Assembly: GCA_943912255.1 (NCBI GenBank)
Contig: CALTTP010000001.1
Location: 1 to 64,000 of the forward strand
Origin: an uncultured Peptoniphilaceae bacterium
GTDB taxonomy: Bacteria; Bacillota; Clostridia; Tissierellales; Peptoniphilaceae
Direction of reading: 5' to 3'
DNA length: 64,000 bases
The notes beneath the pieces were generated by a model that ran no database searches, was not told where the DNA came from, and saw nothing but the letters and a program-made list of their open reading frames with translations. A program made the translations under genes and the position numbers. Positions 15,321 through 25,410 of this stretch are shown here, one piece after another. Each line of letters starts with the position of its first letter. Position 1 is the stretch's first letter.

Positions 15321-17081
15321 CTAACTTTCCTTAGCCTTTTCTGTTAGTTCAAAGTACTTGCCCTTTTTCTCCATTAGTTCTTTATGGGTGCCTCTTTCTA
15401 CGATTCGTCCTTTTTCTAATACTATAATCTGGTCGCAGTTTTTAATTGTTGAAAGGCGATGGGCTATTATAAATGAAGTTCTTCCTCGCATTAGGTTTTT
15501 TAGTCCCATTTGTATATATTTTTCTGTGTCTGTGTCAATTGAGGCGGTTGCTTCGTCTAAGACCAATATCTTTGGATCCATTAGTATAGATCTGGCAAAG
15601 GTGACAATTTGTTTTTCGCCTAGGGAAAGTCCAATTCCTTCGCCATACAATGGAGTGTCCAGTCCTTTTTCCAATTTTGAGTACATATAACTTCCTCCGG
15701 ATTTTTCTAAGGCATTTATTATTTCGGAGTCGGTATAGTCATGACCAAGGCTTATGTTGTTTCTTAGGGTGTCTTTAAAGATAAAGGGGTCTTGTAGTAC
15801 TAAGGACATATGTTTTCTAAGTTCATCAGTTGTATAATTTTTAATATTCTTCCCATCTAGTAAAATCTCTCCAGAGTCCACATTGTAAAATCTAAAAATC
15901 AAGTTTATGATGGAGCTCTTTCCTGAACCTGTGTCTCCAACAATGGCTGTTTTACTACCAGATGGGGAATAGAAGGATATGTCTTTTAGCACAGGATTTC
16001 CTTGTATATAAGAAAAGTTAACGTCTTTAAATTCCACATTTCCAGATATATCCCTTAATGTTTCTTTGCCTTCAAATTCTGTGGAGCAGTCCACTAACTC
16101 TGTAATATGATGGGCAGAACCTAAAGCTTTTTCTAATACATTCATATGTCTTAAAGTGTTGGTAATATTCTCGTAGATGGTTTGGTTATATCTAATTAAA
16201 AGCAGCATAAAACCAATGGTCATAGTAGGATTATTTTCAATTATTCCCTTACCAACTATAAAAACTATAAAAACCGTTGAAAGTATTTTTAGAAATTCCG
16301 ATAAATTCCATGAAAATAGGGAGTCAAATAGCTCTATCTTTAGTCCTGTTTTAAATAATTCGTCATTACTCTCTTTAAATTCATCATATGCTTCATTAGT
16401 GACACCAAAGGCTCTAATCAAAGATACACCATTTAAATTCTCATTTAGATCTGCAGTTATTTTAGACCTTCTTTTTCTATAGGCTATGTGAAGTCTTGCA
16501 CTGTTTTTGTTATAGACGATTATCAAAGCGATCATTATTGGAACTGGAACACAAAGAATGAGTCCAGCCTTTACATCTTTAGTCATAACATAGATTATGG
16601 AACCTATAATAAATGTCACTGAAGAAAAGGCAGTAGCAAATCCATAAAAGAAGATCTCTTTAATTTGGTCAATATCACTTACAACTCTGGAAGAAATCTT
16701 TCCTACAGGAGTTTTGTCATAATAGGATAGAGGTAGTTTTAAAGTATGAGAAAAAACATCTTCTCTTAAAATATGGGCTGCTTTATTGGAAGTGATTTTT
16801 AACTGCAAAACCTTCAAATAGTTTATAAGGTTTGAAAAAAATATGACTCCCAGGTATAGTAAAGAAATTATTATAAAGGACTTTAAATTAACAATTCCTA
16901 TTTTGGAAGAAATTTCATCGTCAATTAGCTTCTTTAAAAGAATAGGAGATAATAGTCCTAGAAAAGTTCCTAATAGGGATAGAAATATTCCCATAACCAA
17001 GTCCAATTTAACTCGGATAAGGGTTGAAAAAATTAAATTGGCTGTACCTTTTCTAAATTTATTTTCCTGATAATTATTCAT
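15321..17081 (-). CDS. ABC exporter subunit (ATPase-permease), consensus ATP site half
   Basis: This 586-residue half-transporter has six membrane helices in the first 310 residues and an ATPase domain with Walker A GDTGSGKSS (about 373), signature LSLGEKQ (about 483), Walker B ILVLDEATASID (about 505) and the H-loop IIAHRLSTI. The catalytic Glu is kept; the signature deviates from LSGGQ. It overlaps its partner gene by eight bases. Together they form a heterodimeric multidrug-type exporter like BmrCD or TM287/288. The substrate cannot be read from the sequence. Expression probably depends on the poly-C promoter at 18838-18866. Confidence 0.88.
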   Translation of the reverse strand: MNNYQENKFRKGTANLIFSTLIRVKLDLVMGIFLSLLGTFLGLLSPILLKKLIDDEISSKIGIVNLKSFIIISLLYLGVIFFSNLINYLKVLQLKITSNKAAHILREDVFSHTLKLPLSYYDKTPVGKISSRVVSDIDQIKEIFFYGFATAFSSVTFIIGSIIYVMTKDVKAGLILCVPVPIMIALIIVYNKNSARLHIAYRKRRSKITADLNENLNGVSLIRAFGVTNEAYDEFKESNDELFKTGLKIELFDSLFSWNLSEFLKILSTVFIVFIVGKGIIENNPTMTIGFMLLLIRYNQTIYENITNTLRHMNVLEKALGSAHHITELVDCSTEFEGKETLRDISGNVEFKDVNFSYIQGNPVLKDISFYSPSGSKTAIVGDTGSGKSSIINLIFRFYNVDSGEILLDGKNIKNYTTDELRKHMSLVLQDPFIFKDTLRNNISLGHDYTDSEIINALEKSGGSYMYSKLEKGLDTPLYGEGIGLSLGEKQIVTFARSILMDPKILVLDEATASIDTDTEKYIQMGLKNLMRGRTSFIIAHRLSTIKNCDQIIVLEKGRIVERGTHKELMEKKGKYFELTEKAKES

Positions 17082-18801
17082 TTAGGACCCCCTGAGTCAA
17101 AGCTTGTTCATAAAACCACCCTTTGTTCCTTACAAGGCAGTGGAAATCGCCTCTTCCACTAATTTTACCATTATCAATTACTAGAATTTCATCAAAATCC
17201 TTTATAGCACTGATTTTATGACTGGACATGACTACGATTTTGTCATTAAATTCACTTTCCAAATTATTTAAAATATTCTTTTCGGTTTTTGTATCCACAG
17301 CGGAAAGTACATCATCTAAAACTATTAAATCCACATCTGAAAGCAGGGCTCTGGAAAGACTAACCCTTTGTTTTTGACCTCCCGATAGACTTATTCCAAG
17401 CTCTCCACTTAAAGTGTCCAGACCTTGGGAAAGTTGGCTAATATCTTTTGAAAAGTCCGATATTTCAATGGCGTGTTTTAGGTTTTTTTCATCTACCTTT
17501 CTATAAAATCGGATATTGTCAGCAATGGATTTACTAAATAAAAAATGCTCCTGAGGTACATAACCAATTTTTTTCTTTAATTTATCAAAGTTGATTTCCC
17601 TAATAGGTATCCCGTTTATTTTTATTTCTCCATTAAAATTAGGATATTCTCGTATTAGGTTTCTAAGTATAGTAGTCTTACCACTTCCAGTCTTACCAAC
17701 TATTCCATATCTCTTTCCCTTTTCAAATTTAAAATTCAAATTTTCTAGACAAAAACCTTCATTTTCAGGATATTTAAAAGAAAAATCTCTAAACTCCACA
17801 GAGTCGATTGAATTAGTCTCAATTTGATTGTTCTTAACTATAAAGTCCGATTCATAATTTAACAAATCATCAACCCGGGCAAAACTATTCTTACCTGCTT
17901 TTAAAAGTACAATACAATCACTTAAAGCAAAAGCTGGCCAAGACAAGTATATTAAGTACATGGAAAAAGTTACAAGTTGACCATAGTTGATTTCACCTTT
18001 CTTTATTAGAAATGCTCCCACAATAAAGGATATAACTGAGGAAATTCCCATAACTATTTCAACAGCAGGCATAAATAATGTACTTAACTTTTGAAGTCTC
18101 AATTCTTCATCTAGATTTTCATCAACTTTTTCAAGGAATTCATCCTTGACTATTTGATCTATTAAAAATGTTTTAATTACCTTTATTCCGTTGTAAGATT
18201 CAATAGCTTTGTCGTTGAGCTTATCTTTTGAACGCTGAACAGCAAGATATCTAGAGTCAAACCTTTTGGAAATTTGTGTTACAAGATAGACCATTATTGG
18301 AAGAGAGATAATGGGGATTAAAGTTAAAGTAAAAGAAATTCTAAACATAAAGACAAAAAGTAGTATGGGAAAACACACGCCATCCACTAGAGTCATAAGT
18401 CCATATCCTACCACATCGCCAATATTTGAAGAGTCAGAAGTGGCTTTGTTAATGATGTCGGGAATAGGGTTTTTCATGTAGAAAACCGGGCTTTCACTTA
18501 AAGCTTTGAAAAAAATCCTAAGTCTTATTTCATTATCCACATAGTAATAGTTTTGAAAGAAAAAATAATTCCATATTCCATTGGCAATATAGTTAAATAA
18601 GCCAATAGAGAAAATAATAAGACAGTATCTTTTAATAATTTCAGTGGTCAAAGTACTCTTTTCAATATGATTTGTCAAAGAACCGATTAGGCTAGGTAGT
18701 ACAATACTGGCCATTAAAGTTGCAAAACCCAGAATAAAAGCCAAAAGGATTTGGTATTTAAACTTCTTAACTAAATCGTAGTACTTTTTATAAATACTCA
18801 T
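17074..18801 (-). CDS. ABC exporter subunit (ATPase-permease), degenerate ATP site half
   Basis: The 575-residue first gene of the exporter operon has six membrane segments and an ATPase domain with Walker A GKTGSGKTT (about 370) and a canonical LSGGQKQ (about 473). Its Walker B is LIVLDDVLSAVD, with Asp in place of the catalytic Glu, and the H-loop is MSSHKIS. Asp at this place is the usual mark of the degenerate site in heterodimeric exporters; the other subunit keeps Glu. The promoter upstream is consensus with a C8 run in its spacer. The leader is about 30 bases. Confidence 0.88.
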   Translation of the reverse strand: MSIYKKYYDLVKKFKYQILLAFILGFATLMASIVLPSLIGSLTNHIEKSTLTTEIIKRYCLIIFSIGLFNYIANGIWNYFFFQNYYYVDNEIRLRIFFKALSESPVFYMKNPIPDIINKATSDSSNIGDVVGYGLMTLVDGVCFPILLFVFMFRISFTLTLIPIISLPIMVYLVTQISKRFDSRYLAVQRSKDKLNDKAIESYNGIKVIKTFLIDQIVKDEFLEKVDENLDEELRLQKLSTLFMPAVEIVMGISSVISFIVGAFLIKKGEINYGQLVTFSMYLIYLSWPAFALSDCIVLLKAGKNSFARVDDLLNYESDFIVKNNQIETNSIDSVEFRDFSFKYPENEGFCLENLNFKFEKGKRYGIVGKTGSGKTTILRNLIREYPNFNGEIKINGIPIREINFDKLKKKIGYVPQEHFLFSKSIADNIRFYRKVDEKNLKHAIEISDFSKDISQLSQGLDTLSGELGISLSGGQKQRVSLSRALLSDVDLIVLDDVLSAVDTKTEKNILNNLESEFNDKIVVMSSHKISAIKDFDEILVIDNGKISGRGDFHCLVRNKGWFYEQALTQGVLNE

Positions 18802-18837
18802 AAATTAAACCCCCAAAAAATATACTTAACAACTAAT

Positions 18838-18866
18838 ATTATAGGCGGGGGGGGCTTTTATGTCAA
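18838..18866 (-). promoter_or_regulatory. consensus promoter with C8 tract in the spacer (phase-variation candidate)
   Basis: On the minus strand: -35 TTGACA (18861-18866), a spacer of exactly 17 bases (18844-18860) that contains eight consecutive C (18847-18854, read as G on plus), and -10 TATAAT (18838-18843). Start of transcription would be near 18831, with ATG at 18801. Both hexamers are perfect. Changes in the C run would shift the spacer away from 17 and lower transcription. Confidence 0.85.
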
Positions 18867-19125
18867 TAAAATTTTAAAGTGTTAAAGTAACGTGGAATAG
18901 TAATAGGATTTTCAAAGAAAGTGTTTCGTGGAAATAAAAGGGTTTTTTAGTCGATACTAAAAGTAAAAAGTCATAAGGTAATGAAAAAGTCATTATTTAT
19001 CCTGCTTGTAGATTGTGACAGTATTTGAAATTTTGAATTCATATAAACTTAGTATTATCGTCAAAGTTTTTTATTGAGCCTAATATGGCAGTAATAAAAA
19101 TTATAGGAAAGTTTAAAATAAAAAT
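18867..19125. other. intergenic, nothing further seen
   Basis: Apart from the exporter promoter and the terminator below, the 436-base gap between the exporter and the large protease gene shows no gene or clear motif. Confidence 0.5.
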
Positions 19126-19183
19126 GAGAACAACTGCCGTGGAAATCTTTAGTTGCCTAAAAGAATCACTGACAGTTGTTCTC
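19117..19183 (-). terminator. long-loop hairpin behind the 1843-residue protein gene
   Basis: GAGAACAACTG (19126-19136) and CAGTTGTTCTC (19173-19183) pair perfectly, with a 36-base loop. Read on the minus strand the stem is followed by ATTTTTATTTT, as expected for termination. The large loop is unusual and could hold a further structure. Confidence 0.6.
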
Positions 19184-19237
19184 GAATTTTAAATAAAGAT
19201 TAAAATCTAGTATCTAATTTTTTGTCCTAGATTAATA

Positions 19238-22200
19238 CTATCTTCTAGATGTTGTTCCACTAATGTTGTTAATTATACTTATAACTTCTGAATTGGAGTT
19301 AAAGTAGGATAAGTTTGTTATATTTCCGTCTTTATCCAAATACATTAACATTGGAACGTAGTTTGAACTTACTAGATTGAACATATTTCTTCCATTTGTA
19401 TAGAAGTAAGGTTGCATTTGATTTAGTCCTAGACGGGATAGGGTGTTAACTACTTCTGTGGAAGAATTTGTAGTCATAGCTTCTATCATATTGAATTTTG
19501 ATTTATCAATATTTACTAGGTATCTCCATGAACCTTGGCATCCTCCACAGGAAGGGTATCCAAAGGCAATAACTGTAGGTCTTTGACCATCGGTTATGGA
19601 ACTAATAGTCTTTGAATAGCCATTTAAGTCTGTAAGAGAATAGTTGTTTACATTCATACCATAAACATTTCTAAGTTTTCCACCTAAGTCATTGGAACTA
19701 ATATGCCTGAATTCTCCTCTTGATTCCCTTTGAGAATAGGTAAGGGAGTTATCTGGTGTAGGGTCTGGATCAGGTTTTGGTGGGTTTGGGCCTGGTGTAG
19801 GGTCTGGATCAGGTTTTGGTGATGGAGGATTTGGTTCTGCATATCCTATATTAAATGCTGAACTTACTGATGCTTCATCATATTGAGAACCTGAGTAGGA
19901 AACCACTACATTGTACTTTCCTAATGTTGCTTGTTTTGCAGTGTAAATAGTAAATGCACATTGACCGTTATTGTCAGTCATTCTGTCATAATAGAACTGT
20001 CTACCATTAGGATTTGTTACTGTGTATCTTACTGTTGTTCGAGGAACAGGGTTGCCCTTGTAATCCTTAAGTGTAACAGTAGCAAGAACTTGTCCTCCTT
20101 GTTCCACATTGTCCTTATCCAATTGTAGTTCCATTTTCAAAGCTTTTTCATTTACTTTTTCATCGATATTTATTTTTTTGTTAAAAGTCTTTTTATAAAA
20201 ATCTAGAAGACCCTTTGCATCTAAAGCTCCACTTACATTTACCATTCTTCCATATTCATCTAGAAGTACAGTGTTAGGAGTTGTTAAGAAATCTAATCTA
20301 GAACCCCAAATAGTGTCTACTGCATCATAGTAGATATGGCTCTTGAATTTAGAGTCGATATTTTGATCTTTAATCACTGTATCAGTAAAGTCGATTGTGG
20401 ACTTTACATCTTCTTCAACTGAAGTAACAACTTCAATAAAATTGTATTCTTCATGGGATAGCACACTCATAGCCTTCCACATATCAACACATGGACCGCA
20501 TCCTGGATAACCAAATACTATAACGGTCTTTTTACCTGGTTCAACTAATTCAGCAAGTTGCTTAGTGTTTAAAGAACTGTCTTTTACTTGGTATTTAAGA
20601 ATGTTTTTACCATAATTTTCAACCAATGATTCATATTCAAAATCATTTTTATTCAAATGGCTAAATTGACCTTTAGAGTTTCTTTCATCAAAACTTAAGA
20701 ATTTGCTTTCTTGGGAAATTCCTATGCTAAAGATCGCTAAGCCCTTAGCTGTTTTGTAATCCTTATGAGAAGCAGTTCCTAGGATTTTAAATTGGCCAGA
20801 ACTGTTATATGGAATTGAGAATTTCCAATCCTTCTTTCCATAATCGTCCATGGTTAAAGTCGTATTAGCGATATTGTTACCCTTTGAATCCACAACCTTT
20901 AGGGTACAACTACCTTTTCTAATGCCGTTATTTTCCAAGTCTGTTAGATTAACCTTAACAGAAACGCTACTTCCTAGTTTATAGCTGTCCTTGTCAGTAA
21001 CTATCTCCATATCTAAAGTCTTATCATATTCAGGCATAACTGAAGGTCTAGACTCTCTTAACCACTTAGTCATTCCACCATTCATCCAATAGATTTTAGT
21101 AAAGCCCATTTCCTTTAACATCTCTGCAGTGGCTCCCGATCTTACTTGGGTTCTACAGTATATAAAATAGGTTTTATTTTTATCCAATTTAGACAAAAAT
21201 TCTTTAAAATCATCTTTATAATAGTCGTGTTGAGTTGCACCTTCAATATGTGATTCTAAGAACTCTGCATTAGTTCTTACATCCAATAGAACAAAGTTAG
21301 GATTATCCTTGTTTTCTTTAATTATCTTTTGACCTTCATCAGTTTCTACCATTTTATAGATGTTTTCTTCACTAGGGTTTGAAGGTTCAGGTTTTTCTTC
21401 TCCTACTGTAATGGTTAAAGTCTTTACCACATCTTCGTATCCATATTTAGTAGCTGTAACTTCAAGTTCATAAGTTCCTGCTTCCAATTTATTATATGGT
21501 ACAAAGGTCAATTCTCCTGAGGCAAAAGTTGTAAGCCCTCTGTTTTCAACTTCTTTTCCTAAGGAATTTTTTAGAGAGAAGCTAACATAGGAACCTGTCA
21601 TAGGATTATTCTTGCTATCAGTTAACTTTGCTTTAAAACTAGGTTTTTCTCCTACATTGTAGTTTTTCTTGCTAGAGCTGATTTCAAGATTAATAGTATC
21701 CTGGGGCTCTGTAGATTTGAAATCTATAGTAAATTGTTTTTTTACTGCACCAAAGTAATAATGTTGTCCAATGACAGTTACTGTGTATTCTCCTGGTTTC
21801 ATCTCTTGGTTTGGCTCAATATACATATCGGCTCTTCCATAGTAGTCAGTAGTCTTAGAAAGATTTACATTGAAATTATCTGGACCTTTTACATTTATTT
21901 GAAGAGGCATACCTGATATATATCTACCATCGTTGGTTCTTAGGTTAAAGTAGATATTTGCCCTTTCTCCAAAATTGTAAGTTTCCTTATCTGTTTTATA
22001 AGTCAACTTAAAATCCTCTGGCATGGAAGCTTTTTTAACTGTAAATTCACCAGTAGATACAGAATCTCTATAACCGTTTCTCTTACTAACGATTTTTATT
22101 TTATATACACCTTCAACGCCTGTCTTTCCCGGGGTATAATTATATGTTCCTGAAGCGTAGTAACCAGAGTTAAAGTTTGCTCTATGGGTGTAACCATCAG

Positions 22201-24769
22201 GAGTTTCTATTATAATATCAACATCTGCATAGGTGATTCTATAGTTACCATATAGAGTTTGAATATTCAATTTTACATATTCAGTGTTTAATATTTCCGA
22301 TTTATCCAAAGTCAATTTAGTTTCAAAAGTAGGTCTTGAATCTTTAACTTCAAAAGATAAAGTAGTATAAGCTGGGTCAAAAGTTCCTCCAGAAGCCATT
22401 ACGGAAACCTTATAAGTTCCTATTTCAGAAACCTTTGAATAGTCTAATGAATAGGTGGCATTTCCATAATAATCTGTATATTTGTTGTCGATGTACTTTC
22501 TACCAGATGGAGTTTCAACAGTTGTAGTTATAGTTGCATAACGTAAATTATAGTTAGAACTATTTTTTACATTAGAAGTTATAGATACACCTCGTCCTAA
22601 AGCTACTACTTCTTCTGAAGCTTTACTGGTTAAGAACATTGCATTAGGGGAATTGTTATTTTTATTAACAGTTAACTCTAAAGTTCCTTTAACTCCAGAG
22701 CTATCTACAGCAGATGCAGTAATTGTTGCAGTGCCTGCTGATTTTGCATAAACTTTTCCGTTTTCTACAGTTGCTACAGTAGGGTTTGAACTAGACCAAT
22801 TTAGATTCTTATTGGTTGCATTATATGGTGATACCGTAGCGGTAATAGTGAAATTGTCTCCTTCATTAACAGTTTTTCTACTTGGGCTAAGAGAAATATT
22901 ATTAACTTTTATTTCTGTTGATGGGGAAGACTTAACTGAAACATTTACTGTAGCATACTTATTAGATCCATCAGTAGATTTTAAAGTGATAGTTGTAGAA
23001 CCAGCTCTTAAAGCTTTAACATTTCCAGAACTATCAACGGATGCTACAGAAGGTTGACTTGAAGTAAAATTCAAGTTCTTATTATTGGCTTCACTAGGTA
23101 GTACAGTATAATCTATCTTTTGACTATCTCCAATATTAAGGGTGATATCTGAATTATTAACCCTTATTTCTTTTACCTTTATATTTTCAACAGGAGGTAT
23201 ATATCCAGCTGGTTTAGTAAAGGCCTTTACACATACATTGGCACTGGAGTTTGTTCTAGTTAAATCTTGCCAGTTATATCCATCATAGGAGATATAGGAT
23301 TGACCAGAGTTTGCTCTTGCTCTAGAAGAGTATCCATACTGTCTAGATTCAACAGGAATAGGATAGTAATATCCTGGAGTTGTCAATTTTACTATAGGAG
23401 TAAAATAAGCGCCAGCAGGAATGTTTAAAGGATTAAACTTAACAGTAGTATATCCAGCATAGGTCAAAGTACCTGATGCAACCTTAACTCTGTTGTTAAA
23501 TCCACTATTTCCACCAAAGTTTGTGTTAATATAAATTTCATAAGAAGCATTATTAGATGGAACAAAGAAACCGACTTCATCGATTTTTTGGTTTGAATTT
23601 ACAGGACCAAATACATTTGCAAACCATCCAGTATTACCGCTTCCTATACTTTGAGTCATTCCTAATGGGTCGTGGTACCAAATAGACTTTTGAGACTCCT
23701 TATTTTTAAGTACAAAGATAGCATTTCCTTTGGAACAGTGAGCATCGTAATAGGATACATAATAGTAACCACCAGCATTACCCCAATTTCTACCCCAACT
23801 GTTCTTTACAATCCATGCACCATCTCCAGGAGGTGTGATTCCAAAATTGTACCTACTATAACTATCATCCCAGCCTACTATGGTTACAGCGTGGTTTTGA
23901 TATCCATATCCGTTATTATAATGGGACATATTTCTAAAATTGGTAAAGTACTCATTTCCACTAATAGTAGTGTAGGCAGCACCATAATCCATTAACGCTC
24001 TCTTAAGTCTGTCCCTATCGTTATTATTTCTTACATCTGGAATATATAAAACCTCTTTTAATTCCATGCTAGTAGGTAGATTTAATGGAGATCTAAAGTC
24101 GTAAGGACTGTATGGGTCTCTGGATTCATCTACAGGACCAGACCATCTAGATAAGTATGCTGCTGCTACAGCAGAGGTACCACCTTGATCAGGAGCCCAG
24201 TCAAAACCATGGGTGTTTCTCATATGTTTTTCAGAAAAATCATGTAAAGTTGGCATAAGTACTGATTCTGCCGAACCGTAAGTTGCAAAAGCCCAACAAG
24301 AACCGTTTGGACCTTGATCCTTTACAGGAGTTACCCTATTGTAATTTCTTAAGTCATACTTAGAAGGTAGGGCACTTGGAGCTTTTTGCCTTGGAAACTT
24401 ATCGATTGAATCAATTAGTTCATAATTGGTGTTTACTTTAAAAGGATCTTCCATCAAACCGAAATTTTTATTAGGACCAGAATTAGTAACCTTATTAAAA
24501 TTTGGGTTTTTTGGAGCTTCTTTAATTTCTAAACCATCAACTATCTCATTTGGGTTAGGACTTATTTCTAATTTGTCCTCGTTTTCAACTTCTTCAGCAC
24601 CTTCAGGTAAGGGGCTGATTTCTAGCTTTGGTTCTTCATTTTTTGTTTTAGTTTCCACTAATTCTTCAGGGTTCAATTCCAAAGTAGTAGCATTAGATGT
24701 TGATATAGGCGCTACCAGAACTTGAAACAACATCAAAAATGAAAGTAAAAACGACGTAAATTTCTTCAT
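19238..24769 (-). CDS. giant secreted papain-family protease with Big2, rhodanese and two thioredoxin-like domains
   Basis: The 1843-residue protein starts with a signal peptide (about 1-27) and an acidic pro-region with repeated LEISP motifs. A C1 peptidase follows with Gln152, Cys158 (GSCWAF), His293 (NHAVTIVGW) and Asn323 (VKNSWG), then a lectin-like beta domain (about 375-525). Two Big2 domains (about 530-705) and several Ig/MG2-like repeats come next. A rhodanese (about 1135-1245, Cys near 1204 in YCRTQVRSG) is followed by a thioredoxin-like domain with CGPC near 1424, another Ig-like repeat, a Pro/Asp linker and a second thioredoxin-like domain with CGGC near 1741. No sortase or CWB2 anchor is seen. 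Both redox domains carry complete CxxC pairs. RBS AGGAGAGG precedes ATG. Confidence 0.88.
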   Translation of the reverse strand: MKKFTSFLLSFLMLFQVLVAPISTSNATTLELNPEELVETKTKNEEPKLEISPLPEGAEEVENEDKLEISPNPNEIVDGLEIKEAPKNPNFNKVTNSGPNKNFGLMEDPFKVNTNYELIDSIDKFPRQKAPSALPSKYDLRNYNRVTPVKDQGPNGSCWAFATYGSAESVLMPTLHDFSEKHMRNTHGFDWAPDQGGTSAVAAAYLSRWSGPVDESRDPYSPYDFRSPLNLPTSMELKEVLYIPDVRNNNDRDRLKRALMDYGAAYTTISGNEYFTNFRNMSHYNNGYGYQNHAVTIVGWDDSYSRYNFGITPPGDGAWIVKNSWGRNWGNAGGYYYVSYYDAHCSKGNAIFVLKNKESQKSIWYHDPLGMTQSIGSGNTGWFANVFGPVNSNQKIDEVGFFVPSNNASYEIYINTNFGGNSGFNNRVKVASGTLTYAGYTTVKFNPLNIPAGAYFTPIVKLTTPGYYYPIPVESRQYGYSSRARANSGQSYISYDGYNWQDLTRTNSSANVCVKAFTKPAGYIPPVENIKVKEIRVNNSDITLNIGDSQKIDYTVLPSEANNKNLNFTSSQPSVASVDSSGNVKALRAGSTTITLKSTDGSNKYATVNVSVKSSPSTEIKVNNISLSPSRKTVNEGDNFTITATVSPYNATNKNLNWSSSNPTVATVENGKVYAKSAGTATITASAVDSSGVKGTLELTVNKNNNSPNAMFLTSKASEEVVALGRGVSITSNVKNSSNYNLRYATITTTVETPSGRKYIDNKYTDYYGNATYSLDYSKVSEIGTYKVSVMASGGTFDPAYTTLSFEVKDSRPTFETKLTLDKSEILNTEYVKLNIQTLYGNYRITYADVDIIIETPDGYTHRANFNSGYYASGTYNYTPGKTGVEGVYKIKIVSKRNGYRDSVSTGEFTVKKASMPEDFKLTYKTDKETYNFGERANIYFNLRTNDGRYISGMPLQINVKGPDNFNVNLSKTTDYYGRADMYIEPNQEMKPGEYTVTVIGQHYYFGAVKKQFTIDFKSTEPQDTINLEISSSKKNYNVGEKPSFKAKLTDSKNNPMTGSYVSFSLKNSLGKEVENRGLTTFASGELTFVPYNKLEAGTYELEVTATKYGYEDVVKTLTITVGEEKPEPSNPSEENIYKMVETDEGQKIIKENKDNPNFVLLDVRTNAEFLESHIEGATQHDYYKDDFKEFLSKLDKNKTYFIYCRTQVRSGATAEMLKEMGFTKIYWMNGGMTKWLRESRPSVMPEYDKTLDMEIVTDKDSYKLGSSVSVKVNLTDLENNGIRKGSCTLKVVDSKGNNIANTTLTMDDYGKKDWKFSIPYNSSGQFKILGTASHKDYKTAKGLAIFSIGISQESKFLSFDERNSKGQFSHLNKNDFEYESLVENYGKNILKYQVKDSSLNTKQLAELVEPGKKTVIVFGYPGCGPCVDMWKAMSVLSHEEYNFIEVVTSVEEDVKSTIDFTDTVIKDQNIDSKFKSHIYYDAVDTIWGSRLDFLTTPNTVLLDEYGRMVNVSGALDAKGLLDFYKKTFNKKINIDEKVNEKALKMELQLDKDNVEQGGQVLATVTLKDYKGNPVPRTTVRYTVTNPNGRQFYYDRMTDNNGQCAFTIYTAKQATLGKYNVVVSYSGSQYDEASVSSAFNIGYAEPNPPSPKPDPDPTPGPNPPKPDPDPTPDNSLTYSQRESRGEFRHISSNDLGGKLRNVYGMNVNNYSLTDLNGYSKTISSITDGQRPTVIAFGYPSCGGCQGSWRYLVNIDKSKFNMIEAMTTNSSTEVVNTLSRLGLNQMQPYFYTNGRNMFNLVSSNYVPMLMYLDKDGNITNLSYFNSNSEVISIINNISGTTSRR

Positions 24770-25410
24770 ATTCCTCTCCTTTTTATTAAATTTTAATGAA
24801 AGCGTTTTATGAAATATCCACCTCCCTAGCTCTTAAATCATAAAATAATAGCCCAATTATTAAATGAATTTAAGAAATACTTGCAATGTAGATATATCAC
24901 AATCCAAATAAAAATACAATAGCTTGAATATAAAATTTCAAGATTCGATTAAAAAAACTAATAAAACTCAAGGTTTGCTTATGATTGTTTCAATATCTTA
25001 ATAGGAATTACAATAATGTAATAAAGGAATGGGTTAAAATAATATTTATTAAAATTTCTTAATAGTTTTACAAAGGCCAATATAAAATCTAAACGTTGAA
25101 AAATACACATTTAAAATGAAATTTACAAAGAGTTAACAAAGAATTACCTGTTTTACTTAAAATAAACTTAAAGAATCATTAAAACTGTGATATTATAACT
25201 ACCATCAGGATATTTTTAAAGTTATTTTAAGTTTAAATTTGGTCTGTATATTTTTTAACTTCATTTAGTATATACATACGTAGTAAAGCTTAGAGAAAAA
25301 ATTTTGAAATTAACTGAGATTTTTTATTTGGACAACTTTTCTAATTTTGCCAATGAATTGGGTCAATGTTTGGAATTGTTTTCAAAAAATATTAGGAGGA
25401 TAGTTTTAAT
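24770..25410. other. divergent promoter region of the protease locus
   Basis: This 640-base, very AT-rich gap separates two divergent C1 protease genes, so it should hold promoters for both. I could not fix a convincing -35/-10 pair; GATATTATAACT near 25190 is a possible -10 for the rightward gene. RBSs are clear: AGGAGAGG before the leftward gene and AGGAGGA at 25395-25401 for the rightward one. The long leader could hold regulatory RNA, but no clear hairpin was found. Confidence 0.5.
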
